Of a DNA stretch of 64,000 bases, positions 49,701-60,400 are shown in pieces. The notes under the pieces were generated by a model, which was not told the origin of the DNA, did not search any database, and saw only the letters and a program-made list of their open reading frames with translations. Positions within the stretch are counted from its first letter, which is position 1. The number at the start of each line of letters is the position of its first letter. Origin of the DNA: Saccharomycopsis malanga (Eukaryota > Ascomycota > Saccharomycetes > Ascoideales > Saccharomycopsidaceae); NCBI GenBank assembly GCA_004014935.1, contig CP025321.1:2976001-3040000 (forward strand), given 5' to 3'. The position numbers and the translations under genes were made by a program.

Positions 49701-50820
49701 ATATAAAACAGACGTAAGACTCAAAAATTTGATTAAAATTAAACTTTCAACCATTATGGAAATTTTTAAAACAAGATATAAACGGTTTAAAAAACCAATT
49801 ATTCCATTGCAACAGCTCGCTCATTTGTTCGAACCTTCACTTTACAACCCTGAAGAACCGCCTCAATACATTAAAGATGGCGATATGATTCTCGACACTT
49901 TCACAGGAAAACGTTTCTTCAACATGGAACTCGATACCATCGAAGAACGCTTGTGGAACGGATTTTACTCTGAACCTAAACAATTCTTGAAAGATGTAGA
50001 ATTGATTTATTTGGATGCCAAGACTTCTGATGACAGAGAACGTTCTCTCAAGGCTAGCGAGTTGTTTGTAAACGCCCAAGTCAGCATTGAGGAGCTTTTC
50101 TTACCTGATTTACTAGAACAATGTAAAAACTTGCGGAAGCGTGAGATTGAGAAACAAAAGGAATACGAAGCGAAAGTTCAAGAAATTGAAAACAAAATGA
50201 AGGAAAATACAGTAAGTACTTCCATTGATGGTATTGAAGCTTCAAATCAAACTACGTCTGTCGAAAATTCTATTCCTGCCAATGCTGAACAGCCTGAAAC
50301 AAGCAGCTTAATTACAAAGACCAGTAATGAAAATAAACTAGTTGAAAATACTAACCATATGGAATCATCTTTTCTGCCTGATGAAGATATCAAAAAAGAC
50401 AGTCCTTTGTTTGATATGGATTCGCCAAAGTCTAATGAGAATAAGAATGGACAAGCAGATTTGAAGGAGAATGACAAAAAGACTGATGAAGCAGAAAAAC
50501 AAGATGAAAAGACCACTACTCAAGAACCTGAAAAAACTTTTACCAAGGAAGAGCTTGCGGATTACGAATGTTATCTCGAAGAACTTAAGCGCAACAAAAC
50601 TCGTGAACTTGAGTTGGATCAAGAATACTTGGAAAAAGTGAAGGACTATTTGATCAGTCAGTCTAAAGGCTTTACAATTGAAAACTTGGAGTTGGTGAAC
50701 TCGTTGATCAGTGAAGTGATCTGGCAAAACAAAAACGAATGGAACCGAAACAAGGTTTTGAAGAGTATCGAGAAACAGTTGAATAAAGCGTTTAAGATTA
50801 TTTCTCGTCAAAAACAATAA
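46792..50820 (+). CDS. YTA7: ATAD2/Yta7-type AAA ATPase with bromodomain
   Basis: A 1342-aa chromatin AAA+ ATPase that evicts histone H3-H4 and marks boundaries. Residues 1-390 are disordered, alternating acidic ([20 protein letters not shown]) and Arg-rich tracts. AAA1 is complete: Walker A GPPGTGKT (about 446), FDEIDG Walker B (about 507), then [20 protein letters not shown] with sensor and Arg fingers. AAA2 is degenerate: [10 protein letters not shown] replaces Walker A and FIPTLEIW replaces Walker B. The bromodomain-like region (about 980-1110: [20 protein letters not shown] through [10 protein letters not shown]) and a Glu/Lys-rich C-terminal extension follow. The first 1.2 kb is conspicuously GC-richer than the rest. 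Met3 is an alternative start. Confidence 0.93.
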   Translation: [1342 protein letters not shown]

Positions 50821-51918
50821 GGCCGAAAAAAAGCCTTTTTTTTGGTCAGCTGCTGCTGGCTTGTCCAGCAGTAGTGGTACAGAACTATTACTTTGAGAAA
50901 ATTAGAGTGTTCAAAGCAGGCGTTTAGATGGAATACATTAGCATGAAATAATGAAATAGGACGTAAGGCTGAGAAAATGCGCAATCAACAATATGTTGTT
51001 CAATTAATACAATACATTCAGCAGTAGCATTCCACATCCTTTTGATATATTTTTATATGTACACTACAATTACAGATTTGGTTAATATCATGTAAGTTGT
51101 TGTTTCTTATTCTTGTTCAAAACTAAAGTAGTGATGTAGTATTATATCAAGATCTTCAAGTAATGCAAAAAGCAACTTTTCGCGGTCAGAAAAATTCTGC
51201 TTCTAGAGCTCAAGATTGTAACTATGCACAGAGAACATCCTGACAGTAAAAAGTGTCGTCCAAGTCACAATAATACAACGTTTTGTATGTTATGTTGACA
51301 ATATTACTCGTATGTATCATTCCAGGCTTTCACCTTGGTGAAAAAACATCTTTTTTTTTGCATCTTCTTTACAGAATACTAGATAACAGCTTAGAATAAC
51401 GCCTAGCTGTGAAACATCAATTGATATACCAATGAAACAATAAACTACATAGAATGGTTTGTTCCAAGTATGACCATCTCCACATTTTCAGGAAGGGATT
51501 TTCGGTTTATGCACTTAAAATCAACACTGTACTCCGATGGCCTGACCAACCAATACGGCCTAAATAGGCAGAGTGGTTCCTAAAAGAGTAAAGAGTCTCA
51601 ACCTATTTTACTGGCTGAGCAATCAAATAGACAGGGACAATTCAATTGCCAGGATGCCGTGTTATGTGGGCAAGGCACAGCATCCGTGCTTTTTCCAGGA
51701 TAGTATACTGATTTACGTTTCTGGAGTCCCAAAGCAACATAAAGGCAATGCCAGAGGTGATCTGGAAACTTTACAATTGAATGCGAGGGGCAGTGGTTTC
51801 ACCTGTATAATACTGTATATAAGATGCCAACTCCTTAGTTTTTTTTTCTTCGTAGCATGTGTATAGTGGTTCTACTCGAATAGTGGTACTAGCTATCTAT
51901 ACTAAGATAATTAGAAAC
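50821..51918. other. Intergenic region with a short hairpin
   Basis: 1.1 kb. Just past YTA7, CTGCTGG-CTTGT-CCAGCAG (50853-50871) is a perfect 7-bp stem with a 5-nt loop, downstream of a T8 run. The remainder has no recognisable gene; a frame at 51573-51866 has no supporting features. Confidence 0.5.
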
Positions 51919-52704
51919 ATGTCATCTGTTTTAAGAACTGCGTTGGTTACGGGGGCAGCCCGAGGGATTGGAAGAAGCATTGCTTTACAATTAGCAAAGG
52001 ATGGTTATCAGGTTGCAATTTCAGACTTGCCAAAACAAGAGACTCTGGCCTTAAAGGTTGTTGAGGAGATAAACAAGTTGGGTAGAAAATCGGTATTTGT
52101 CCCTGCTGATTCCTCTGTTAGAGATGAAATATTCAACGCCGTAGAGGTAGCCCACAGAAAGTTAGGTTCTTTCAACACGATTGTTAACAACGCTGGTATT
52201 GCTCAAGTGTCTCCAGTAACACATATCACTCAAAAAGAGTTTCACAATGTGTTGAACATTAACATTGGGGGTACTCTTTGGGGAATCCAAGCAGCAGCCC
52301 AAAAGTTTCAAGAATTGAAGCAGCCAGGCAAAATCATTAATGCAGGCTCAATTGCCTCTCATCAAGGTTTAGAGTCTTTGGGACTTTATTCGGCATCCAA
52401 ATTTGGTGTAAAGGCCCTTACTCAAGCTGCTTCCAAGGAATTGGCAGCAAAGAAAATTACCGTCAATGCTTATTGCCCAGGCATTGTTTTAACTCCAATG
52501 TGGGATTTGATTGACCAGAAAATGAGCGAGTTCACTGGTGCTGAAAGAGGTGCTACCTTGAAAAAATTTGTCCTGAGCATTTCTTTAGGCAGAGGAGAGG
52601 AACCCCAGGATGTTGCTAATTTGGTCAGCTTTTTGGCTTCGGAAAAGGCTGACTACATTACCGGCCAGTCTTACATTGTCGATGGTGGTTTATTTTATAA
52701 CTAG
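51919..52704 (+). CDS. Short-chain dehydrogenase/reductase, diacetyl/acetoin reductase-like
   Basis: A 261-aa classical SDR. Start taken at 51919 (MSSVLRTALVTGAARGIG); an ATG 60 nt upstream (51859) adds unusual residues. Motifs: NAD(P)-binding TGAARGIG (11-18), NNAG (90-93), catalytic Ser144, Tyr157 and Lys161 in YSASK, PG after NAYC, and the C-terminal YITGQSYIVDGG. The sequence around AYCPGIVLTPMWDLIDQKMS resembles (S)-acetoin-forming diacetyl reductases and meso-2,3-butanediol dehydrogenases of bacteria and yeasts. ISDLP after the second strand, an acidic residue at that position, suggests NAD(H) preference. Substrate assignment is by similarity only. Confidence 0.87.
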   Translation: MSSVLRTALVTGAARGIGRSIALQLAKDGYQVAISDLPKQETLALKVVEEINKLGRKSVFVPADSSVRDEIFNAVEVAHRKLGSFNTIVNNAGIAQVSPVTHITQKEFHNVLNINIGGTLWGIQAAAQKFQELKQPGKIINAGSIASHQGLESLGLYSASKFGVKALTQAASKELAAKKITVNAYCPGIVLTPMWDLIDQKMSEFTGAERGATLKKFVLSISLGRGEEPQDVANLVSFLASEKADYITGQSYIVDGGLFYN

Positions 52705-53558
52705 TTTTATTCGAAGGTTCGACAAATGGTTTGCTGGTTGTCTCAAAGGGGCTTAAAATAAGAATCATTTTGAAAGAATAACAAGTTGTTATTTCGCTCA
52801 TGCAATTCAACGTTACTGCTTTTGCTTCATCAATCTATATAGTTATCACTCGATACAAATTCAATAAGTCACACACGTTCCTACTTTGTAGCATTCTTTG
52901 AAACATAACATTGTTACATTTCAGTCACGCAATTTGATACTTATCACACTGGCTGTGCAACTAACCTAAGCTTCAAGAATTCTAGGTGCAACTTATACAG
53001 CTGTATGATTTTGACAAAATAAAAATGCATAGGTTTTATATTAGTACTGTATACCTCACCATGTCGACATAGTACTATCAACTTAGACTTTGTTTAACAA
53101 TAGTGATAAACATGCGGTATCATAATAGAATTGATACAAACAAAAAACCAATATGTATAAATAGTTACTTATTCATGTTCAAGACCTCACTATGTTGAAG
53201 AAAAATGTACTATATGAATATGCACGGAATATCAAAGTTCCTGATTAAAGTGACAAGTCTCTAAGACGAAAAGTCACCCGTGGCATAGATAAATGGGTCA
53301 AGGGACAACGGATTAGACTGTCGGTTTAATTCTTGAAATTTTCATGTTGAAAGAAATTTCAAACTCACAGGTTGTACCATTCAAATAGAAATTTAAATAC
53401 CAACAATTTCATTCATTGCCATACAAAAATAACTACAATACTTTTTTTTTTTGACAAGTCTTTCTGTTATCATCTCAATAGATGTGCTATTCAACAAATC
53501 AATTAACTATTTTCCAGATAAACTAATATACCATGCAAATATTAAAAAATTGACTAAT
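52705..53558. other. Intergenic region
   Basis: 854 bp between the SDR and ARC35 3' end. AT-rich, no recognisable element. Confidence 0.5.
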
Positions 53559-54575
53559 CTAAATACGTTGCACAAATCTTCTTCCTGTAGCAGTTTTTCT
53601 TTCGACATCTTTTTCCTCCTGGTCTGGCTTGGCTCTGTTCAAGATCTTGAGGTATTCTAAGACCCTTTTTCTCATTCTGGAGTGCAAATAAGCTTTAGAG
53701 GCCTTGATATGATAGTGAAAGTAGGTGCGGAACAATTGAATTTGAGAAATGGTAGTATCTCTTTTTTGGGGAACCAAATGTCTTGGGAAAAGTACAAAGG
53801 TGACAAAGCCCTTTTCATGCTTTGAGTTGCCTGGCTGGCCATATTGAAAGTTTGCAAATTCTGGCAAGGTTCTCAATTCCAAAGGAGGTTCATGAGGCGA
53901 AAATAGTACCTGTGGAGCGTTCTGAATAGATCTCTTTCTTGCATCCACAAATTCTTGCAAAAAGACATTGCCAAAGATTTTATCGGTTTCGTCCTTGAAC
54001 AATGCGGTAAAAATAACCGTCACTCTATCATTAGATGGTTTGATGTAAATTGTTTCATCGTCTCTGTAGTTGATAACAGAAATAGCCTCATTACTATTCA
54101 CTTCTTCTGGTGCATATAAGTCTACGTTTTTCTCAGTAGCTTCCTGTGCCAACACGTCGTATCTCTTGAAAGCATTATCGAAAGGAGCAGCAAGAGCATT
54201 TCTCTTCAAAAGACTAAACTTTTCTATCAATGTGTCTAATTTTTCAGCAGATAACCCTTTAACCTTCTCAAGGTCAAGATAAAGAGAAAAGTTGTAGCCC
54301 GATTCTGGTTGGTCAAGAATCTGATACACATCGGCATCATTGTACACGGTTCTCAAATATGTGTCGACATCTCCAAACTTTACTAGGTCATTGTAACACT
54401 TCAAAAAGATGGAAACTACAATCTTGGTCTTTTCTGCCGGATCAGGGGTGGAAATATGAAATAGCGTGTTATCAAAATCTGACACTATTCTGTCTATGGA
54501 AACCGCCTGTTCGTTGGTGAACAATTCAGTTAGCGTCTTTTCTAGAGATAAGTTGGAATATTCCAAATTCAACAT
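53559..54575 (-). CDS. ARC35: Arp2/3 complex 34-kDa subunit (ARPC2)
   Basis: One of the two structural core subunits of the Arp2/3 actin-nucleating complex, acting at cortical actin patches. 338 aa (yeast 342). Family words include DRIVSDFDNTLFHISTPDPA near residue 30, VTVIFTALFKDETDKIFGNV, FLQEFVDARKRSIQNAPQVL, SPHEPPLELR and, near the C terminus, GFVTFVLFPRH followed by LFRTYFHYHIKASKAYLHSR. The last helix continues to RRFVQRI. The start MLNLEYSNLSLEKTL fits the family's LLxxxNRxI-type beginning. No introns seen. Confidence 0.95.
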   Translation of the reverse strand: MLNLEYSNLSLEKTLTELFTNEQAVSIDRIVSDFDNTLFHISTPDPAEKTKIVVSIFLKCYNDLVKFGDVDTYLRTVYNDADVYQILDQPESGYNFSLYLDLEKVKGLSAEKLDTLIEKFSLLKRNALAAPFDNAFKRYDVLAQEATEKNVDLYAPEEVNSNEAISVINYRDDETIYIKPSNDRVTVIFTALFKDETDKIFGNVFLQEFVDARKRSIQNAPQVLFSPHEPPLELRTLPEFANFQYGQPGNSKHEKGFVTFVLFPRHLVPQKRDTTISQIQLFRTYFHYHIKASKAYLHSRMRKRVLEYLKILNRAKPDQEEKDVERKTATGRRFVQRI

Positions 54576-54912
54576 ATTTGCTTATTTGTCCTGTGTGTTT
54601 TTATGTATCAAACCTAAACACTTGCTTGATACTGTCTTTTTCAAGCAATAGTTTGGAAGCCTCGTTATAAACAGGTTGCCAAAAAAAGGTCACATGAATG
54701 TCACCCCATTAAACATTTTGGGGGTCCAACTATATATTTCAACATAACAGCATCCTATAGTCTCAATTGTTAAAAATTAGGTTGTTGAAGACTGGCTGAT
54801 ACAAATATGGAGCTGATTGAAGGGTCAAAGACTGGCTGCTGAAGAAAGAATTAAATTCAAGTTTTGTAGCATAATAGATAATTTGAAAAAAAATTTAAAG
54901 CCTGAAGTAATG
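54576..54912. other. Short intergenic region upstream of ARC35
   Basis: 337 bp with the ARC35 promoter. Nothing distinctive. It meets the AAT microsatellite at 54913. Confidence 0.5.
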
Positions 54913-55076
<164 letters not shown>

Positions 55077-55391
55077 ATCTTGTGTTTCGAGCCCAGTAAA
55101 TATGAGTTTCGTATATATGCACTATGTCTCATGGGACCTGGTAAACCCTAATCATTTCCTGTTGATCGTAATATTCTAGCCCAATTGGTTGGAAAGTAAC
55201 CACTAGACTTTGGTGTAGGTCATGATCCAAACAGTTGCAGTTGCCTGTGGAATCATGTTAAGCATCGTAAAAAGTATTCTTGTTGGAAATCGAACCCTTG
55301 GACCTAGTACCTACTGGCCAACGAACCATCCTGTCAAATCTTTTTCACTTCTACGAGAGAAGTAGCCACTGAGCCATTCTGCCCAATGGCA
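55077..55391 (-). mobile_element. tRNA-derived SINE, copy E, with duplicated head
   Basis: Minus sense. The head GCCATTGGGCAGAATGG has a perfect A box TGGCTCAGTGG (55366-55376). A second head-like segment GACAGGATGGTTCGTTGG follows about 55 nt on, then GGGTTCGATTTCC (B box, about 55285-55297). The body words (TTTTTACGATGCTTAACATG; GCAACTGCAACTGTTTGG) and 3' end (GGTTTACCAGGTCCC, ATATTTACTGGGCTCGAAAC) match the other copies. The tail passes into the (ATT)n microsatellite. No target duplication was found. Confidence 0.85.
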
Positions 55392-55394
55392 TTC

Positions 55395-55945
55395 TGGCTA
55401 CATTCTGCTACAAGAGAGTCACCAATCCTTTACCACCCAAAACTAGAAAGTTTGACTAATGATTACTTAATAAAGCCTGCCTTAGTAACAAAACTTAACC
55501 CTATCACTAGACAAAAGCCTGACAAGGATCAAACCTAAGAAAGCTGCTCTTTATGATTATAATTCAGCAATGGATAATAAAGTACACCAGTACAAGGGCA
55601 TGAAACAAACTTTAATTACTCTTTTCAAAACAGAATCACATTACAAATAGCTAGCCTAACATAATAATACATCACAATTTCGGGATAAACTAACTGGTAT
55701 GACTCCAAGATTTCCTTAACACTCTTCTGGATTTCAGGTATCGAACGAGTCAATACGAGATAAATAAATAACTATTGTAAATCAACAACAATACGCTCAC
55801 TGTTCTCGACAGCCAACTCCCGTATCAAATCCCAACCTTTTTCTTCGTCAAACACCTTGCACGCCTTGCCATTATGCAAATTAATATCTCCCTACTTATT
55901 GGTACTACTAATACCATCTACAAAAACCTTCGATTTAACAAGGAA
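55395..55945. pseudogene. Degenerate coding relics beside SINE copy E, origin unknown
   Basis: Two coding-like stretches lie in a region with no intact gene: about 55400-55657 on the plus strand and about 55772-55945 on the minus strand. Both have protein-like composition (mixed charged, aliphatic and aromatic residues) unlike the surrounding noise, and both look broken, with about one or two breaks each. I recognise no family for either. They may be remains of host genes or of an old mobile element. Confidence 0.3.
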
Positions 55946-56073
55946 AAATCCCAACAGAATATAATGTATTTAGGAATCTAATAATGCATTCAACCCCAAA
56001 GACCCAAGTGTGTTTTGAAACATGGCTATTATCTCCGTGAAAGCGAAACAGGCATAATTGGGCAAAAGTATAT

Positions 56074-56553
56074 TTATACAGCATCTGGCTGAGCTGCAAT
56101 AAAGTCAATGGCTTGCTGGACGCTCTTGATGCTATCAGATTGTTCGTCGTTGACACTGATGGAAAACTCTTCTTCCAATGCCATGACAACCTCGACAACG
56201 TCTAGCGAATCAAGGTTCAAGTCCTTGGAAAAATGTGCTTCTGGGGTAATCTTTGATTTGTCCTCAATCTATATAAATGTTAGGTTAGTATTAATTCGCC
56301 TGTCTATATCGTACATTCAAACTAGGACAAAACTTACCTTGTCAAAACCTTCTAAAAGCTCAATCACTCTTTCTTTGATTATATCTTTGGTCAACTCAGG
56401 ACCATGGGAGTAGAATCTAGTGATTTGGAGACCTGTTGGCTTGACAAAACTAAGAGTGGTTTTGGTAATTTGAGGAAGAGCCACTCTAGTGACTGTGCTA
56501 AAACAGCGGCTAACTGGGACTCTAGTGAGTCTTAAAAGTGATGCACGGAACAT
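56074..56553 (-). CDS. ACP1: Mitochondrial acyl carrier protein (two exons)
   Basis: Carries acyl chains in mitochondrial fatty acid and lipoate synthesis and is a structural partner of LYR proteins in iron-sulfur and respiratory assembly. Exon 1 is 56338-56553, the intron is 69 nt (GTAAGT, TACTAAC 15 nt before AG), exon 2 is 56074-56268; 136 aa. Residues 1-50 are a presequence (MFRASLLRLTRVPVSRCFST). The ACP fold begins LTKDIIKERVIELLEGFDK, continues in exon 2, and has the phosphopantetheine site DSLDVVE (Ser in NLDSLD) followed by EEEFSISVNDE. It ends QPDAV. Divergent from MRPS12, another mitochondrial gene. Confidence 0.96.
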
Positions 56554-56683
56554 TTCGCTATGGGATGGCTAATATAGAGCGTTTCTACCTCCTATACAGT
56601 AAAAACATTTATGTCTAAATATGATTGGCTTGCCGACTTTTTCAATAGGTCCAACCAACAGTAGATCTGGGCTACCCGGTATG

Positions 56684-56689
56684 CACGTG
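56684..56689. promoter_or_regulatory. E-box CACGTG in the ACP1-MRPS12 divergent promoter
   Basis: GCACGTGAGC lies in the 235-bp spacer between two divergent mitochondrial genes, about 130 bp from the ACP1 ATG and 100 bp from the MRPS12 start. CACGTG is the Cbf1 core; joint control is inferred. Confidence 0.4.
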
Positions 56690-56788
56690 AGCACTGCGGC
56701 GGAGATGAAAAATTATATGTAAAATTTGGTTAGGTATAATGAGAGAGAGTTAATTGATTAGATGATTGGTGATTCGACTAGAGTGAAG

Positions 56789-57340
56789 ATGCTTCGTTTT
56801 GGGTTTAAGAATTTGTTTGGAAGCGCCTGGAGCGCTCGTTTTGTTGCGCAGACTTCAAGTCCTGTTTCGATATCTTCAGTATTCAATAATATGAAGACCT
56901 CCTCGTCTCCATTATCATCATCTTTAACGTCAACAATAATAAATGCCAATCAGAAGAGATATGCCACTCTCAACCAGCTCAAGCGAGGTGCTGGGAAACC
57001 ACCAAAGCGTAAATTCACCATGTCTCCAGATTTGGAGGTGTGTCCCGTCAGAAAAGGCGTAGTGCTCAGAGTGATGGTGTTGAAACCAAAAAAGCCAAAT
57101 TCTGCTCAGAGAAAGGCGGCCAGAGTAAGACTTACCAACGGTAATGTTGTTAGTGCATATATTCCTGGCGAGGGCCACAATGCGCAGGAGCACAGTGTAG
57201 TCTTTGTCAGAGGCGGAAGATGTCAGGATTTGCCTGGTGTAAAGTACCATTTGGTTAGAGGTGCCATGGATTTGGCTGGTGTTGTGAACAGAATCACCTC
57301 CAGAAGTAAATATGGAGTGAAAAGACCAACCAAGGACTAA
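56789..57340 (+). CDS. MRPS12: Mitochondrial ribosomal protein uS12m
   Basis: The decoding-centre protein of the mitochondrial small subunit. Start taken at 56789 ([18 protein letters not shown]), 183 aa with an Arg/Ser-rich presequence; an ATG at 56762 would add nine residues. The mature part begins [17 protein letters not shown] and carries the S12 signature [17 protein letters not shown], then [20 protein letters not shown] and [19 protein letters not shown]. The canonical KPNSALRK has Gln in place of Leu here. The C terminus [12 protein letters not shown] is typical. Yeast Mrps12 is 153 aa; the extra length is presequence. Confidence 0.95.
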   Translation: MLRFGFKNLFGSAWSARFVAQTSSPVSISSVFNNMKTSSSPLSSSLTSTIINANQKRYATLNQLKRGAGKPPKRKFTMSPDLEVCPVRKGVVLRVMVLKPKKPNSAQRKAARVRLTNGNVVSAYIPGEGHNAQEHSVVFVRGGRCQDLPGVKYHLVRGAMDLAGVVNRITSRSKYGVKRPTKD

Positions 57341-57481
57341 AAAGTATAGACTTGTAAATAAACATTTCAAAGTTTTCATCTGGGGTTCAAGAAATGTAGT
57401 TACTACACGAACAATAAATATAATCGTAAAATTTAAGCTATTTGTTGAAAAATAAATTGCAAGAGCAGCAATTTTGAAAAA

Positions 57482-60400
57482 TTAGAATTGGTCAAGTTTA
57501 TCGGCAATTGCACTGACGGTTTTGGCTAGTTTTTCACCTTTAGTAATGTTCACAATTGATTCCACATCGTCCTTCAAACCAATCCAGCTTGAGGGTTGGA
57601 AATCTGGTAAATTCTTGACCCAAAGCCTGTAAGCCCCAATGGTTCTGTTTTCTGGCGGTCTTAATGCTTTACTATCATCGGTGGTTATCGTATTGCCTAT
57701 CAAGTTGTAGTTTGAATCAAACGCCTTGACATTGAATGTAGCCACAGTTAGTTTTTTGAGCTCTAAAAGATCGGTTTCATTATCGATTTTCCCCCCATAC
57801 GAGAGATCACCAATCAAGTATTGAAGTTCTTTCCAAGGGATGTTGTCAGGTGAGATATTGACTCGCTCTTTGGCTACACCGTCAATAACTCGATCTACTA
57901 TGTCCAATGCAAACTCAAAGTCAACGTTATTGAAATCATGGTAAGACTTCCAGCCAACTGGCACCAAACGAGCTCTTTCCTGAATAACCGCATGGTACCA
58001 CGACAATAAGAAATAAACATGCCTTCTTTCAACAGGTAGTTTTGCCATGCGCGACTCAGAAAGACTGTTTATTGCTTCACTCAAAGCACTCTTCAAGCCA
58101 GGCGGTTTTTCGAAGACAAGGGTGTATGAATGTCTTAGTAAGGTGGTTGGAACAGCGGAGGCAAGACTAGTAGTCAAAATAAGTCTAAACTTCTTACTGG
58201 AGGTTAGACCACTGATCTGTTTAGACAAGTACTCCAACCAGGAGGGTGCCATCTGAGCATTTTGGACTAATACCCAATAGCCCTCTTGTGTGGCTTTTTT
58301 GATCTCCAGGTTGGCAATGTTGGTGGCTTCCTGAGACCCCATGGCTATCACAGACAACTTCACATTTAATGATTCAGCAAGATTCTCGATTTTGAAACTT
58401 GGGTCAAAACCTTCAGAGGAACTCAATATTATAGGAATCTCAGAGGTGGTATAATTCGAAAACACGTTTTTCAAATTGTCATTGTCGGAACTGATTTCCA
58501 ATCCAAGAGTGTTGTTGAAAAAACCAACTAAAGATGTCAAAAACTTTTCGGGAGCAGACGTGGTTTGCATTATCAATTTGATAAGAGGGCTCAATTGATT
58601 AATCTGGGGCTTTTCTGTAAAAGAATTTTCATGCAAAGCTTCAACAGCGAAGTTATTCAAAAATTCATCAGATTTGTCCTTATTGATACCAAGTAGAGAA
58701 AGACATTCAGATAGTACAGTAGATGTGTCAAGCGATTTGTTATGAACAGATTCCAACAATCTAGTTGCAATATAATAAACATCTTCGCCAAAATTTGCAC
58801 GTAAAGAGTTGGTGTACATACAACATGCTAGGACCAACTTGTCTTCTTCTTTCAACCTAGGTGTAGTTCTCGAGAAAGTCTCTTTGTAAAGAAGTTTGAT
58901 AAGACTTGAGATGGACTTTTCCCCTGAGCTGAGAGCTAAGACATGATTGAATATATCAAGGAAAAAGGTTAAAGAAAACTGGTACAACTGGTTTATACTG
59001 CATAAGGAATGAAGGATGGAAAACAAACCTGATGAATGCGATGCCAAGTTTTGATACTTGTCCAAGATTGTTTCTACGGTTACCATGATATCGTTTGTTT
59101 CAGTCATTTTCTCTTCAATTTCCCTGGATTCTGATTTGATACGCTCCAACGTGCCTATGAGCTCATCATTACTCAAGATGTTTCCACGAGTGGAGCTCAA
59201 GGACACCAAAAGACTGTCTTCAAGTTCCCGTAAATGTACTCTATATTCGCCGTTCAATTTGATCAAGTTTTGGCGTTTTTCTTCCACATCTGACTCTTTA
59301 TTCAATAAAGTCAAGTTCAAAACTTTGCTTTCCAAACTGCTTTTCGTAGTGCTGAAATTGATTACAGTGGCTCTTCCGGCTATAAAAGAAGGAATTTGCA
59401 CCTGTGGGTTTCTGGTATGTAAGTATAGTTTGAAGTCAGGGGAACAATCGATTTCTTGACCACCAAGTTTTAACAACAATCTGCCCCCAATATTAGAGAA
59501 TTCTTGTTTCAAGACATTACTTATTATAGGATCAAAATATTCGGCATCTTCAATGATAATCATACTTCCGAATCTGAGGGCATTTTCCACTTGTTTCACA
59601 AACCCTTCATCCAAGAAACTGGTTACAATTATTTTCCGTGGTGCTAGAATGTTGCTCAAAACTTCGATGATTTGACCCGAAGGATCAATCAAATACAGCG
59701 GTCTGTCACTGTATTTGGCCAATATCATATTTTCAGTGAACAAGTCATCATTCAAAAGACCGTTTTCTTGCCATTGAAGTATTTCATTGGGCGTAGAAAG
59801 AAAGTCTTTTGGCGAAACGTTTCTATCATATATAATATCCTTATCATTCAAGAGCTCTTTCCATAGTTTGGTCATATACATTCTAGACTTTTGGTCATGA
59901 TATCCAGAATAGCTGAGGAAAGCAGCAGAAAGAATACAGTTACCAGGCAAATGTGATCGATCAGTTTTGAAACTTACTTTGGACCATCTATTACGCTCTT
60001 CAGTTAAACTGCCCATCAAAGCTAAACTTCTTTCCACCTTCTTTTCCACAGATTGCATTTTGGTTTTTATATTCTCAGTTTCACGAATCAACGTGCTATA
60101 ACCCTCTTTATACTGTTCTATACTTTCTTGCAATTCTTCTAACATTTGGTTGATGGCATACAACTTAGCTTTATTTTCCCTGGCAGACTCTTCCAAACCA
60201 ACCACTTCCATTCTTAAAGGATCCACTTGTTCCAACACCGCAGCATACTTTACTTGGGCCTCGATCCAAGCCAACAACGGGCCACAGGCTTTACTGGCTC
60301 TGCTTACAGTAGCTAGGTTGAAGTTTGGTCTTGAGAAATACTCTTTTTCAAGATGGTCTCTAAGCGGTTGACTAATATTGTTCTCAAAATTCAAAATACT

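Noticed and set aside
50853-50871. Hairpin after YTA7 as a bacterial-type terminator
   Set aside because: This is a eukaryotic Pol II gene; the T run precedes rather than follows the stem, so terminator function is not supported.
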